64,000 nt of DNA from Ailurus styani (GCA_002007465.1 LNAC01000031.1:6794069-6858068), one strand, 5' to 3'. Positions 1 to 12,104 are shown, counted from the stretch's first letter. Notes: generated from the sequence alone by a model not told the origin. A program made the numbers and translations.

Positions 1-1484
1 GACAAAATGGACCAAAGCACACTGGGGATCTAACAGAAACGAGTTGTTCTCTGGACAGCAAGGTGACGGGCCGTGAATTCGTAATGCACCGTGGTCCGAG
101 CAGATTGGTGAGAGAGCAAGAGCCGCATGCATTTTGCAGGGAATGTCTCTCACCCTGTTGCCACTTTTTTCAGTGCTCCATATGCTAGATTGCAACTACA
201 GATTTAGCCCTTTTGCCCAAAGGCATCTGAACCTGTGAAAAGCCTAGCTGGGGCACTGTCTATTGTTCATTGACAACTTGTCAATTTACTTCCAGGCAAA
301 ATAACTCATAAACATGATAAGTAAGGCAGATAAAACAAGAATTCTTTCACACTTTGCAACTTTACTGCAAAAATGGCTTATTTTCCATAAATGTGTGAAA
401 TCTCCCCTCTGAATTGTGACTGTGCATTGAACTTTAAAACTGTTTGGAGACAGCACAAGCATTTCACAATTCCTGTCTGTAATAAGATGGATGTTAAATA
501 TCAAACATGCATTAAAAGTGATAAAATAAAAGATTTTCAAAGGTTCACCAGCATCACCATATTTCTCTTTGATTCCCTGAGTTAATAAAAGTTAAGTTTA
601 ACAATACTCTCCAAAAGACAAATGTTTAAACACTATCTTCTAAATTTGACATTTCATATATTTATATTAGCTATTATCTAAACCCTTATGTCAGTTAAGA
701 AAAAAAAAATCAAACGCGGATATAGTAAACCGTACCAGTGTTAAATTCAAAAGCCAGTATGTGGTGTGTTAGCATATGTTCATACTGTAATGAAGTGGCT
801 TTTATTTCTGATATTTATAAACATTCCATTTCTAATGTACTGTTTAAATATTGAAAGCTAATTGTGAATTCTTTTAGGTAAAATATTTTAAGTAGATAAT
901 AATTTTGAAATATATTAGTCTCTAAGGCAAAGCAGTCTGTTTATGTGTAGTTATTTATAAAGTCATACTTTTTAATGAAGTTCTGTTCCCTGGATTCATT
1001 TCCCTGGTAATGAATTTGATTTTAAGCTTCTTGTTTACTGTAATATCATCACAGAATTATACTTTGTGCCCTACTGATTTTCCCCAGGTGATCCTCCATA
1101 ACACCAAACATCCCAATTTTGGGTAGACTGAAAATGGAGGGGGAGAAGAGGTGGGACGGAATCCAACAATGTAAGATCCCGCATCTGGGATGGGTCTTCG
1201 TCTGGCGACCTTTGCCCCCAAGGCACAGGGCATACTCCCAAAATTTCCGGTTTGAGGGTTTGCTTGTTATGGTCGCCTTTCCCCCAACATTTCCCCATAT
1301 TTTCTTCACTTACTGTAGAATATTTATAAACAGGAACACATATGCATCTGTTACATAACAAATGGCTTTTGGGAAATAAGTGAAAGTACATGAGAGAAGA
1401 AATTTAAAAGACTGTAAAAAAGGGGAGCAAAACAAATCTGTGATAAACAAGAATGCCTCAGAAATAGGACCTGTTTTTCAGGAG
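1..1484. other. Unassigned AT-rich DNA, no gene seen
   Basis: All frames on both strands are short and stop-rich, and I recognise no repeat family. The first 250 bases carry more CpG and mixed composition than the rest and look like non-repetitive, possibly conserved DNA. Around 1075-1300 there is a GC-richer patch with overlapping 80-106 codon frames on both strands. They show no recognisable protein motif, and overlap on opposite strands argues against any one being a real gene. Confidence 0.5.
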
Positions 1485-1610
1485 GCAGTGTAGTTCAGGA
1501 AGGAATCCTGAATATTTGAACCAGAGACTTGGGTTCAAATCATGTCTTTAGCACTATTTCTGACCCTCGGGAAGCCCATCTTCATTTCTGACCTGTTTGG
1601 GGATCAGTTT
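1485..1610 (+). repeat. MIR SINE fragment
   Basis: The order of landmarks is that of a mammalian-wide interspersed repeat: a tRNA-like head around 1488 (gcagtgtagttcaggaagga), then cttgggttcaaatcatg as the decayed B box, then a core related to the usual acttaacctc/cctcag stretch. The 3' half is missing or too diverged to follow. The family is about 260 bp long, so this is a 5' half. An 83-codon frame starting at 1542 overlaps it and is judged spurious. Confidence 0.5.
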
Positions 1611-3589
1611 TTTTGTTTTCCTCAGGGTGGAAGGATGACTGCTGGCTGTGCTCCAGACCCCTACCAGTTTTCTTTCCTTTTGAATATGGAGAGTCCCTGT
1701 AAGATTTTAAACGAAGAAAGCTTTCCATCGTTGTATAAAGACAAAAAAAAAAAGGTCCTCACAGCCAGATCTAAAATTATATTTATTATGTGAATAAAGT
1801 ATTCAGGTGGTATAATAATAATTTAGTTCACAAAAATTCTCTCCAAAAGACACCAAAAACAACCAAACAGAGACCTAACGAATTAGAGGTTGTATCTTTC
1901 TCGCATGTCTACGTGACATTCCAGTTTCTGCATCCTGGTATTTTGGGTTATTCATCACTAATTCATCATTAGGGCAATTGGCTTTTATGTGGAAGCTGGC
2001 CCACTTCCACCCTACCCCATACCCATTGTAGCTAACTGACCATTCCTTGTCATCCTGCATTTGTACAGTGTTCTTCTCTTCTTAGTGTGAATGATCATGT
2101 ATTTTCTCCCGTGAAACTCAATCCTGCTTATGTGCCCAATTCTCTAACCTGTCAAGGTCATTTTGAATTTTAATCTTCTTCTTCTTCTTTTTTTAACTGG
2201 CCATTCCACCTAATCTGGCATCCTTGGCATGTTAATGAGCACATCATTCATAATATTACTAAAATTGTTGCATGTTGTCGCTTGGGAAACCTTGGAAATA
2301 GAAAGAGCAGTAACCTAGGAGCAAATTGTTGTTGGAGGCACAGAGTATTGGCCGCAGAAGATTCCCTACAACCAGATATTGAAAGAAGTTAGAAGAAAAG
2401 CAGTGAGCTAAAATCAAGGGGAAGTAAATAATAGGAACACTTTAAGAATCAGGAGTATAAGAGAAGGAACAAAAGGAAACAGAAAAGAAGGAAAATTAAC
2501 ACAAAAATAAAACAAAATTATACACCTTAAAAGTATCCAATTTTTATTTGCTAATCATACCTCAATAAAGCTGGGGACAAAAGAGAGAAAATAACGATAC
2601 AAACAAGCTGTATTTGGGCGACATCAAGGTATAGAACCTGATATTGAATCTGTGAGTTTAGAATGTATTTATTTAATCTGAAGCATGTTTTTTTTTTTTC
2701 AAAAACACAGCAAAGAGGCTGCTTAGTGCTGGACGTCAATTAATATTCTTACAAAGGACTGGCAGGAAGCCACGGTGGACGTCTAGTCAGAGACAGTGTG
2801 TCACACTACTGTTGACTGTAAAATTAATTACCATTTCTAAACAATAACTCTGTGATGCATATTCTTCCAGGCATACTATATTGCCCTCTTGGCATTAAAG
2901 GTTATAAATAATTATGTTTTTTTTTAAATGTGCCCTGTAGAGAAATCACAAGCAAAAATATTAACAATCCCAATAACAATGATAAAAAGAACACCCGTGT
3001 GTGGTGGGACAAGTCGACATTGTGAAGACAGGATTGAATATTAAGAAGTGTCACCTACCTAAAGTAAGTGTTAGACATTCGCATGATGGCATCAGCTGCT
3101 GATCTAATGCATCTGGAGCTGCCCTGTCACTGAGGCATTGCTAACCAAGGCAGAGACACAGACAAAGCTGCTTCATCATTAATGTCAGTAAAAGGATCTG
3201 GAGGAAAAATAGAGAGTCTCTGGAGACCTTGTCTGGACTTCTTGGAGCCTGGACAACAGTCCTTTCCAACAACAGTCTTTTCTACCCCAACAGCAGCTGC
3301 AACAAAGGAAAAAAGGAGAGCATTGACTTCAGTTGTCATTAAGTTCAAAGAGGTGAGAATAGTAGCCCATGATGAACCTTTATAGTCAGAGTTATTAATG
3401 GGGAGTTCTTTTTATGGCTTTTTGAAAATATCACATTTATGAACAGTGCTAAATTATCCTGGGTTATTGTTTGGCATATGTTGACCGGTCAGTTTTAAGC
3501 TGCTAAAATTAAAAAATCTCTTCTAAGAGAAAAGAAGAGTACAAAATTCCTTCCTCAGGGTTGTAGCATAGAGATTTAAAATAGCGCTA
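1611..3589. other. Unassigned DNA, no gene seen
   Basis: AT-rich sequence with short homopolymers and a (TTC)n run near 2177-2192. No frame exceeds about 73 codons and none carries a motif I recognise. The 3127-3348 (minus) and 3182-3385 (plus) frames overlap on opposite strands and are treated as chance. Confidence 0.5.
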
Positions 3590-4250
3590 TCAATCTAGGG
3601 AAATACAGCCCTGGCTCTTAGTTGGGTACAGACTGGTTCAAGGATCATATTCAATGAGAAGTTATTAATGTTTCAGAGGCAACCTAAAAGGACACATCAA
3701 ATGATGTTCTGCAGGGTCTGTCTAGGGTGGTAATATTTAACATTTTATCAGTGACTTGGATGATAAAATATGGAACACGCTCATAAAGTTTCATGAAGAC
3801 TCTAAGTTGGGAGAAGTAACAAGAACCTTGGAAGATCTACTTTTAATTCAAGATGACCTTGAAAAGTAAGAAGAGGAGTCATTAACAATCGGGTTTACAT
3901 CCATTGGGTAGCCTAACAAGTCAGGGTTGAGCAATTGGCAAAATGAGAGAAAGAGGGGCAAGGATAGTCAAATGCGACATGCGCTAAATACAGCTGACTT
4001 GGTAAATAGCAGTACTGCTGGATAGAACCCCATATGATACTACAGTATGTAAATGACATAATATAGAGGATTATGAAGCACCCTGATGCTCTATGATTTA
4101 ATTTAAGAACAATATAAACAGACTGGGGATTGTTCAATAAAGGCAAAAGGTAAAGAACTTTAAGAGGAAAAGTGAATACCTTATGGCTTCTGAGCACAGG
4201 GAATTGAGACCAAAGGGTGGCCTATTTACCATTAATTGCTAGTAACTCTT
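3590..4250 (+). repeat. Ancient CR1/L3-like LINE 3' fragment
   Basis: A stretch near 3745-3815 translates, with breaks, to SDLDDKIWNTLIKFHEDSKLG. This matches the arrangement of the reverse-transcriptase segment (N/S-DLD ... KFADDTKLGG) conserved in CR1 and L3 LINEs. The DNA upstream (tatttaacattttatcagtg) and downstream (gggagaagtaacaagaacct) also follows the CR1/L3 3' region. The second aspartate of the expected DD pair is retained while the first residue is changed, and stops and indels are frequent, so it is a fossil. The distal boundary near 4250 is approximate. L3/CR1 lineages were active early in mammalian history, so this is one of the oldest recognisable pieces here. Confidence 0.62.
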
Positions 4251-4888
4251 GCTTTGTCAGAATGACCCAGATTTATCTTTTATTTCAGGTGTAGCTTTTG
4301 ATTCTACCTTCCTAGCTGCTCTTCTTCTCATCACCCTCCCAGTTTTGTTGTATTCAGAATTTACGCACGTAGTTTATGCCACTTAGAGTCACTTGTTTAA
4401 CTGTGGCTTTGTTACTGAATGCCCACCTATGGTTGTACAAATGATTCAGCCATCTCTTTCCGGTTGGCTGCTGTCAGGGAGGATGTTTGACTGGTCAATG
4501 TAGAAAGTAGTATGGGGGCTATGATTCTGAGATATTTTGGAGGAGTCATATTCAGCTTGGTTGCTCTCTTTTTACCAAAACACTGGCTTGCATATATTAT
4601 TCTTCCTGATGCTGCAGAAAAGGGTGTAAGGAAAGGAGTGAGAGCCTGTGCCTACATAACAGATGACAGCCATACTTTGAAGGGTGTGCATTGGAGGGGG
4701 AATAAGGATCTTCAAGTTTCAAGTAGCAGATTGAGAGCAGTGGCAGAAGAGCCATAAAAACCCAGATGTTGAAGACTGTTTCAAGTGTGAACTTAAAACA
4801 ATTGGAGAAAGACTTGAGATTTTTTTTTTTAGTTGCTTTTTAATTCCCAGTAAAAGAACTTAATCCACTTCACATATCCATTTATACC
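4251..4888. other. Unassigned DNA, no gene seen
   Basis: Mixed AT-rich sequence. An 81-codon frame (4512-4757, plus) has a hydrophobic first third but no recognisable family, no adjacent splice-like context I trust and no codon bias I can see. It is not called. Confidence 0.45.
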
Positions 4889-5067
4889 ACTGGTTCTCAA
4901 CATTGACTACACATTGGCATCACCTCAGCTACTTTCTAAATTACTGCTTGCCTATGTCACAGATCCCAGGGGTTCTGAACTCAAGTTTCTTGAGTGGTGT
5001 TTAGGAATGGGGATTTTGAAAGTTCCCTAGGTGATTCCAAGGCAGAGCTAGGGTTGTGAACCACTGA
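4889..5067 (+). repeat. MER5A-like hAT-Charlie MITE
   Basis: The element opens with ccactggttctcaacattga and closes with gttgtgaaccactgag, so the terminal inverted repeats cagtggttctcaac/gagaaccactg of MER5 are visible. The interior follows the family: gcatcacctcagct, then cagatcccaggggttctga, then gggattttgaaagttcccta and ggtgattccaaggc. The length of about 180 bp fits MER5A. Flanks ttatac and ctatac may be the remains of the 8-bp target duplication. It is non-autonomous and codes for nothing. Confidence 0.78.
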
Positions 5068-5773
5068 GCTATACCATGTCTCACACCATATGGCAGGGGG
5101 GCCAGTGACAGCAACTCACTGGTGATAACATTTCTGTATTTCTTATAATGCTCCTGTCCTTTCTGTGTACTTCTAGCTGTCTTCCCCTTGACTTAGACTC
5201 TGGCATTTGTCTCCATGTTGGTTTCCCTGCTCTCACCTGGGCATAACTGTAGACTTTGCTTTTTCTGTTTTTCATGTTGTTAGGCATTTCCTCTCATTTT
5301 ACGCAGTTCTTAAAACATAGGCATTGGCATGCCTTGTTTGTACACTAGCTTATTCCGTCCCTGGAGAGTGAGACCAGAGAGTAGCAGTATTCCAACACAC
5401 GACAACATGGAACAATGTATAGAACCACTTAGATCATATACGTGAGCATGTTTAAAACTATCAGTGAGTGAAATGAAATAGGACTAGGAAATGAGAAAAT
5501 TTAGGGGGCAAAGTCACCACAGAGATGCATCCCTTAATTATATGTGGCTAAGGTTTTTACTTCCTTAAATTAATACCAAAACAATAATCTATATTATTTG
5601 TGGTTTTCTTAGGTACGTAGTTATGTACAAGTAAATCCATTAGTCACATATAGAGTGTTCATTTTGTCATATTTCTTGGTCCTCCTTAGCCAGCCTATTT
5701 TAAAAATCATTTAAAAAGCAAATCCCAGGATAAATAGCCTTTCACATTTCATTTTTATTATGGTCAGGTGGAC
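5068..5773. other. Unassigned DNA, no gene seen
   Basis: No repeat or gene recognised. A 68-codon minus-strand frame at 5081-5287 has no family resemblance that I can name. Confidence 0.4.
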
Positions 5774-6933
5774 TCAAATGATGGAGTCTGTGTTTACAAA
5801 CCAGGATGAAGCATCCGTTACAAAATGGTATCTCATCAAGGTTTGTTCCTTCCTGCTTGGGCCATGTGGCATAATGGCAGTTCTCTTAATATATTTTAAC
5901 AGCAAAATTAACAGTAGTTTCATATCATACTAGTAAGATGGCAGCTTTTTTGCTTCAGATGTCACATCAGCTAATGCTTCTTTGATATCATCAATAATGC
6001 TTCATTCAATGCCTTCTACATAATAAGTATCTAATAAAATCTAAACGTTTGTAAGTATCTTAAAGTTTGGGCTTCTCCCAAATTATTTCTCTTCTACTCT
6101 ATCAACCTTTTTCAATCTCTTCTCCCCTTCTCCTTCCATGCTACTGTCATCTCTTTCCTTATTTGTTTTTACTTCTTCTGCTTCAAAGGGAGAAAGTTGA
6201 CTGATGTCCTTAAAATTTCAGATAGTAACCTCTTGAGACAGAGGTTCAGCTTCTTATCTTCTTGAGTGAACTTTGGTAGTTCAGTAAGATTATCTCCTTA
6301 TGATCAGTGTTCTAGATTCTTGGCTGCCTGCTTATCTTGTCCCAATTCATCATCAGGGAGGATTCATTAAGCAGTAGATAAGGTCAGCCAGTTTATCTGG
6401 CACAGAATCTTGGATACAGCCTTTTTCAACTAGTAACACAGCTAAATGGGAATTATTCTGTTTTAATCTTTACATGCTGTATGAGTTTTTCCTCACAAGT
6501 TTTGTTCATTAGTATATATCGTGGCAACAGTAAACTTTAACATCAGTATCAGACTTGTTATCTGTGACTAACCCTGGAAAAGAATCCAGTGTTTTGAAAG
6601 GATTGTCCTCAGCAAAGACTTTTAAGGTAAAATATGAATAACATCTTTTGTTACCTCTTTCGCTAGTCCAGAGTGAAGACAGGCAAATTTCCTTTATGAT
6701 TTTTCTCTGGTGATTTCTGTGGCTTTGCGCAACCCCTCCCCCACCACTTTTTTTTTTTTTATGGTTTGGTGTTTCTTTTCTTCATCCAATAAGCCACTAT
6801 CTTCTGTTGACTCATACTTTGACCCTAGAAGATAGGAATCTAAAAAATTATTTCCTTTAGCAAGTTCAGTTTGGAACGTTATTATTATCCTAACACAACT
6901 GTGCATCTTAAAGGAAGTACCTACAGCAGGCAT
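5774..6933 (-). pseudogene. Unidentified decayed coding relic, probable processed pseudogene
   Basis: Reading the minus strand from 6933 downward, successive open pieces in shifting frames look like one broken protein. 6933-6694 is 79 codons, acidic then KKKK-rich, with DSYLLGSKYESTEDSGLL. 6628-6521 contains AEDNPFKTLDSFPGLVTDNK. 6457-6356 contains VEKGCIQDSVPDKLADLIYC. 6354-6307 begins DDELGQDKQAAKNLEH. 6217-6083 is lysine- and glutamate-rich (DISQLSPFEAEEVKTNKERD) and ends in a stop. 6001-5774 holds DDIKEALADVTSEAKKLP, then a stop at 5932-5930, then a further 52 open codons. All pieces lie on the same strand, in order, at short spacing, with polar nuclear-protein-like composition, which AT-rich junk rarely gives. 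I do not recognise the parent. No intron-like gaps are obvious, which favours a retrocopy, but I see no clear poly(A) end at the low-coordinate side and no target duplication. An old transposon-encoded protein is the alternative. Confidence 0.5.
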
Positions 6934-8124
6934 TATTAAGACAAAATAAGGAAACCCTAAAAGAGAAAAAAATGTGAGATACTATGTGATAAGTTCTTGT
7001 GCTAAGGGGCCACTGCTCAAGTAAGATTGTCATTTTGTCCCTTCAGAAGGCAGAACCAGTTGAACAGACTTGCTTGGGCTCCCTGTGGTTTGGAGGACTC
7101 CTAGGCTGAATGAGAGCATGTAGGTGTAGAATTATTATATTGTTCCTGGTTTCTGCCATAGCTCTGGAACTCCCTCGGGATGTTTTACACCTATTAATAA
7201 AAAGATAGGACAAAATTGAATAATGGTGTCTGTTTCCATAAAAAGGAAATAAGACTCGACGGACCCTGTTCCCACAGTGCTTTCATAAATAACAAGAAAT
7301 TGATGCCCACCACTAATTTTCTAGTCTTTTTTTTTTAAGACTAGAATCATATTTTCCAGTTAATGGTGACCTATTTTTGAGAAAGAGTCTCATCTTAGTC
7401 TAAACCTTAGGGAGACAATTACCACACAAAGGGATCTCTATTTTTAGCAAACTGAGGAACCTGTCCATTGTGATCATGAGTTTTCTGCATTGCATGCATT
7501 TTATGTATTATCTCTACCCACTACTTATACCCCCCTCTTTGGCTGGGGCTGATAAAGGTACCACAAAGAGGATGACTAGTTTTTTTTGTTTTGTTTTGTT
7601 TTGTTTTTCCTGATTATATCAGTAGTTTTGCTTTAAACCTGCCTAAAGGTCCATCTGTAAGCAGTGTTTACAAAAGCACGCACCCATTGCTCATAATGGG
7701 TTTATGATGCACATAGAGGCTGCTGATGAACTTGAAAGAACTCTAGGAAAAGTACTCTGAAAGTAATATAGCCCGATTATCTAGATCAGCAATGTCATTT
7801 TTGTATACAAAAAATAGCCTATTTTCCTAAATTTGATAAACAGGGGGTCTGCTTTATTTCATTTAACTCAAACCTCTGAAAGCAAACTATTTATGCTATT
7901 CCAGCTTATGAATGATGAGGTTGTTTCTTTTAGGAGTAAGTGCAAGTGAGGAATACATTGCACAACTGGTTAAAAATGCTACTTCTTATGGTACATATTG
8001 GAATGTAGTATAAATCCACAGATGATGGTAAATTGCAATGGTAGCACTAGCTAGTTATGTAAGTAAATTAGAATCCCCACATTTCAAAGGGCATAGGACT
8101 CAAAACAACAAAGGCTCTAAAGTA
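6934..8124. other. Unassigned DNA, no gene seen
   Basis: AT-rich sequence without a recognisable repeat except the short (TTTTG)n run at 7580-7608. No coding frame above 70 codons with any protein-like feature. Confidence 0.45.
7580..7608 (+). repeat. (TTTTG)n microsatellite
   Basis: Four to five pentamer units, ttttg repeated after a T run. Likely length-variable. Confidence 0.9.
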
Positions 8125-8545
8125 CTATATATTACTTATCTGTTGCTGTGTAATAATATCACTGCAAAGTTAGCAGTGAACACAGTACATTTTTTATCTC
8201 ATAGTTTCTATAGATTAGGAATCTGGGCACAGGTTAGCTTGGTTTTCTGCTTCAGGGCCTAACAGCTACAATCAAGGTATTGGTAGGGCTATGATTTCAC
8301 CTGATACTTGCCTGGGGAAGAATCCATTTCCAAGTTCACATGACTATTGGTAGCATTTGATTCTTTGTAGACTGTCAAACTGCGGGTCTCAGTGTCTTGT
8401 TGTTTGTTGGTGCAAGGCTACTCTTTCCTTCTCGGTGCATGACCCTTTTCACAGGGCAACTCACAACATGGCAATTTGCTTTATCAAAACAAGAAAAGGA
8501 GAGGGGGTTCTTCTCTCAAAATAGACATTACAGTCTGTATAAATA
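8125..8545. repeat. Probable MLT1/MaLR-like LTR relic
   Basis: The stretch ttatctgttgctgtgtaata followed by a decayed ttagcagtgaacacagtaca, atctcatagtttctatagat, taggaatctgggcacaggtt and gcttggttttctgcttcagg follows the landmark order of a common mammalian LTR-type repeat (ttgctgcataacaaattacc ... tctcacagtttctgtgggtc ... aggaatttgggagcggctta). I assign it to the old MaLR/ERVL-type LTRs from memory of that pattern only. The strand convention and subfamily are uncertain. A 74-codon frame inside it is spurious. Confidence 0.42.
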
Positions 8546-9705
8546 ATCACATATGCATGATCATGTACATCTCAACCATAAAAACAAACAACAGATAGAA
8601 TGAACTTATCAGCAAGGTGAATGTGATTATCTATGTAAATTACTGTAGATAAAAAGTGCTCAGTAAGTGTTCTGAATCAGATAAGAATCTTGTTACAGAT
8701 GTATTTTTGAGCTAAATTCTTTAAAAAATCAGCTGGATTATTTATGGTTTTAAGGAACAGATGGATGAAGAATGGATCAAAACTTTCCCGATCCTAAGAA
8801 GCTCTTAAATTCCTTGTTAAGTACACATTCTTAGGTCCTGTCCTTGAATATTATAATCAGGTAGGTCTGATTAGAGTTGGTAGTTCTTATGATTGGACAA
8901 CATTGGGAGAAAATGTTTTCAGTGTTAGAAACCATTGAGCAAAATAAACAGGCGGAGTAAATTAGTGTATAACTATGATTGTACATGAATTGTTATCTAT
9001 GTCAAACTGAGGGCATCATTTAAAATCCCAAACAGATTTATTCAGCAGAATATGAGGTGAGTGGTCTATGACGTTGTTCCTTACTAGTTGGTAAGAAGCT
9101 GAAGGAGAAAATACCAGGAATTAGTGATCTACAGGAGGATTATAATTGCTCAGTTATAAAAAAAAAAAAAAAGTAAGTCAAGGGCCAAAGATAAAGGAGA
9201 GGAAATAAATAAAAGCAAAACCGAGTGTCTTATACTTAGAAAAACTGATACAGACACCTTTCTATACCTCACACAGGAAATGAGGTGCTGAGATGATGAG
9301 ACTGGACTTAAGGGAAGAAGATATCAGAATATTGGTACATGTGACAAGAAAGGCAAATCTAGGGGTAGAAACAGACCAGTGAGTCCCAAATGGGGAGCTC
9401 CAGTTAAGTCCGTTTTGACTTTCTGGAATTTTCTATCTGAAGAGGAAATCGAGCATGGATTTAACTTAGCTGACTCTAAGGAACACAACCTGATGCTAGT
9501 AAAGACTGTGAGGTTTTAAGCCACATAAAATGTTGAAAAATCAAGGCCAGCAAAAAAGTCCAAAAAATCCATATGTTTTTCAATTCAAGACCACATTGAA
9601 CACTATAATATTTTATTATGGCCCTATTGTCAGGAAAGATGTACTTTATCTGTTACATTTGAAAATAAGGAAAATATATTCTCATGGTTTCTCTTCCAGG
9701 CATTT
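8546..9705. other. Unassigned DNA, no gene seen
   Basis: No recognisable repeat or gene. A 15-base A run lies near 9158-9172 without an identifiable element in front of it. Confidence 0.45.
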
Positions 9706-9803
9706 CTTCTTTTCTCCTCCCTCCCACCCTCCCTCTACCCTCCCTCCCTCAATCCCTCCCTTCCATCCTCCCTGCCCTCCTTCCCTCCTTCCCTCCTTTC
9801 CTT
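9706..9803 (+). repeat. (TCCC)n/(TTCCC)n polypyrimidine tract
   Basis: Nearly pure C/T on the plus strand for about 100 bp, built from tccc, tccctccc and ttccctcc units. The 106-codon frame 9530-9850 that runs through it (proline/serine-rich end) is an artefact of the repeat. Confidence 0.9.
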
Positions 9804-11654
9804 GTTTTGTATACTGCCTATGGCAGGTTAAAAGGTCTGAGCTGTGTTGATTAACTATCCAAATGTTTAATCAATACAGCAGTAGCAAGGTACATTCTGG
9901 CTGTGAAAGACCTTGGAAAGGTCCCACTTGCCTTATTTTCCACCCCCAAGTGGGACATCGGTGAACTATTACATGGTCCCTGCATATCGATGCAGTAGGG
10001 CTTAGACAAATACAATGTTAATGGATAATTGTGGGTCACCTTGTCAAAATATGTTAAATGCCCCTTGAGTACATTTTCCCCCCCTATTAAAAATGACAGT
10101 AAACTGCGACCTTGTTGATATCATCCGTGCTTTCGGGAAGCAAATATTATTATTCAATCTGTAACAGGTTCATTGATTTATGGGTCAAAAAATTCATTAG
10201 GACTAAATTATAAAGCACACTTTCTCTGTTGAAACAACCCATGGTAATTATGTCACAAAGTGCCAAAGAGTCGTACTTCGTTCAGGCAAAATACCTTTAC
10301 AAACACTGATTCGGAAAACATTCAGAAAACATACATAGAGGCAGCTTCTAGCAGAATGATTCATAAGCAAGGCCTGTGTCGCTGGGTGTCTGGGATGTCG
10401 ACATAGCATGGAGTCAGGGAAAGTTCACTAGGTGACCAGGGTCCTTGGAAGCTGGCCAAGAATATGCCATCTGTCAGCACGGTGGTACGTGCCGGAAGCC
10501 TGAGCCTTGGATTCCTGCCTCCTACCAGGTCTATTCACAACACCACGAACACCCACCCGGATCCTCCACTGTTGCTGGTGCTGTTGGAGGACAGAGGCTT
10601 GCTTGTCATCTGGTGCTGTGAGTCACAAGGAGACGAATTGTGGCACTTGGTACTTCTAGATTCCAAGTTTGTTTCGGCAGCATGACACACATAATGGAAT
10701 GGGTTAGATTGGCAGTCGTGTGTGAGGTTTTCTTTTCTCTTTTTCAAAAAACATTTCTTAAGAGGCTGGTAAAATGAAGAGTCGATGGCCAAGAATGTAG
10801 ATTATGCAGGGAATGTCAGAATTTATTTGTCATTTTATCATTTGTTACTACTAAGCCTAAGATAATGCTAAGTTGAAACTGAGATAAAAATGACATAATT
10901 GGCCAAGTTTTTTTCTTCACTACAAAACTCATTTTTTTTCCCTCTGAGAGAGAATGCAAAAATATTTAAAACTATAGGTTGTGTGCTAAGAGATGCATGA
11001 ATATAGAAAGCATTATGCTACTTTAATGGGTCATGGAAAGAAAATATGTTGTACAAGTATAACACACATATTCAGAATGTGTAATAAAGGGTAGTGTCAT
11101 CTTTAAAAATGAAAGAAAACAGCATAAATAACCCAAATGGGAACCTTCTTAACATGTCAGTGGTTTTATTAGAAGAGTAGTTCCACTTCGTATATGCATC
11201 TTCAATTTACCTCTGGGCACTCGAGTGTAAAGTCACAATTTACACATTATAATGAAATAGAATAAATGTCTCAATTTACAAATTTACTGTGTGGTGGGAA
11301 TTTATTTTATCAGAGCACCAAGATAAGGTATACCACTCTTTAGTACATATAATTTGTTGGTACAGTTGTTTAAGAATTCACACAGGCAGTTCTGAGAATG
11401 TGGGAGTCAAGTGACATTCCGTCTGAGGGTCTGATTGTATTTCCTTGTAATATCCCACCCTCCACATGCTCCTGGTTGCTTGTCTGAATCCTTTAAGACG
11501 GAGAAACAGGCAAGTGAAGAAGACTCACCCATAGGAGCATACACCGTGCCATTGGCTGGATTACTCTTCCCTAGATATCCTAGATAAGTAGACATTTCGA
11601 GTTGGGAGAGAGCCTAGAAATTCCCAAATTGAAATCGATAAGGCAGAACAATAA
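9804..11654. other. Unassigned DNA; parts look non-repetitive and possibly conserved
   Basis: No interspersed repeat is recognised across most of this stretch. 10080-10320 contains mixed-complexity sequence such as cccatggtaattatgtcaca, which resembles conserved non-coding DNA in texture. 10440-10700 is GC-richer with several CpG sites and opposing 73- and 85-codon frames on the two strands. Neither frame has a motif I know, and the overlap makes at most one real. No gene called. Confidence 0.4.
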
Positions 11655-11755
11655 AGTACGCAAATGTTCCGTGAAGTACCCAAGGCCACACAGGAAGGTA
11701 ATGACAAAACCAGGACAGATGAGAGCTCCAGACTTTTTTTTGACTCTCCAGTATG
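11655..11755 (-). repeat. Possible MIR fragment
   Basis: gtacccaaggccacacaggaaggt followed by caaaaccaggac corresponds to the reverse of the MIR segment whose usual reading is cccaaggtcacacagctagt ... gagccaggattcaaacc. Only this part is recognisable. Confidence 0.42.
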
Positions 11756-11853
11756 TTATGCTCCCTCCTTCAAAGATAGCTCTTCCTAACTAAATCATGT
11801 CACATTCTCTGGAAGTCAGTGGTTGCTGCTGCCACCACGGCTTCTCCAGCTTG

Positions 11854-12070
11854 TTTTTGTTTTTTTGGTTTTTTTTTTTTTAAATTTTTTATTTATTTAT
11901 TTGACACAGAGAGAGGGATTACAAGTAAGCAGAGAGGCAGGCAGAGAGAGAGAGGAGGAAGCAGGCTCCCCACTGAGCAGAGAGCCGGATGTGGGCCTCG
12001 ATCCCAGCACCCTGGGATCATGACCTGAGCCGAAGGCAGCGGCTTTAACCCACTGAGCCACCCAGGCGCC
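11854..12070 (-). mobile_element. Young CAN/SINEC SINE (mustelid type)
   Basis: Reverse orientation: a T run and tttatttatttatttgacac (complement of the AATAAA-rich tail), then the purine-rich complement of the CT tract, then gggatcatgacctgagc, and the complement of the head, ctgagccacccaggcgcc, ending at 12070. The target duplication is ctccagcttg at 11844-11853 and again at 12071-12080, both followed by a T run. This is the subfamily with agtaagcagagaggcaggca, the complement of the 'cctacttgt' tail. It is tRNA-derived, non-autonomous and relies on L1 enzymes. Confidence 0.95.
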
Positions 12071-12104
12071 CTCCAGCTTGGTTTTTTGCTTTTGCAGTGT
12101 TAGT

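Noticed and set aside
10670..10705. U6 snRNA-like start (tttcggcagcatgacacaca)
   Set aside because: Only about a dozen bases resemble the U6 5' end, and the following sequence departs completely.
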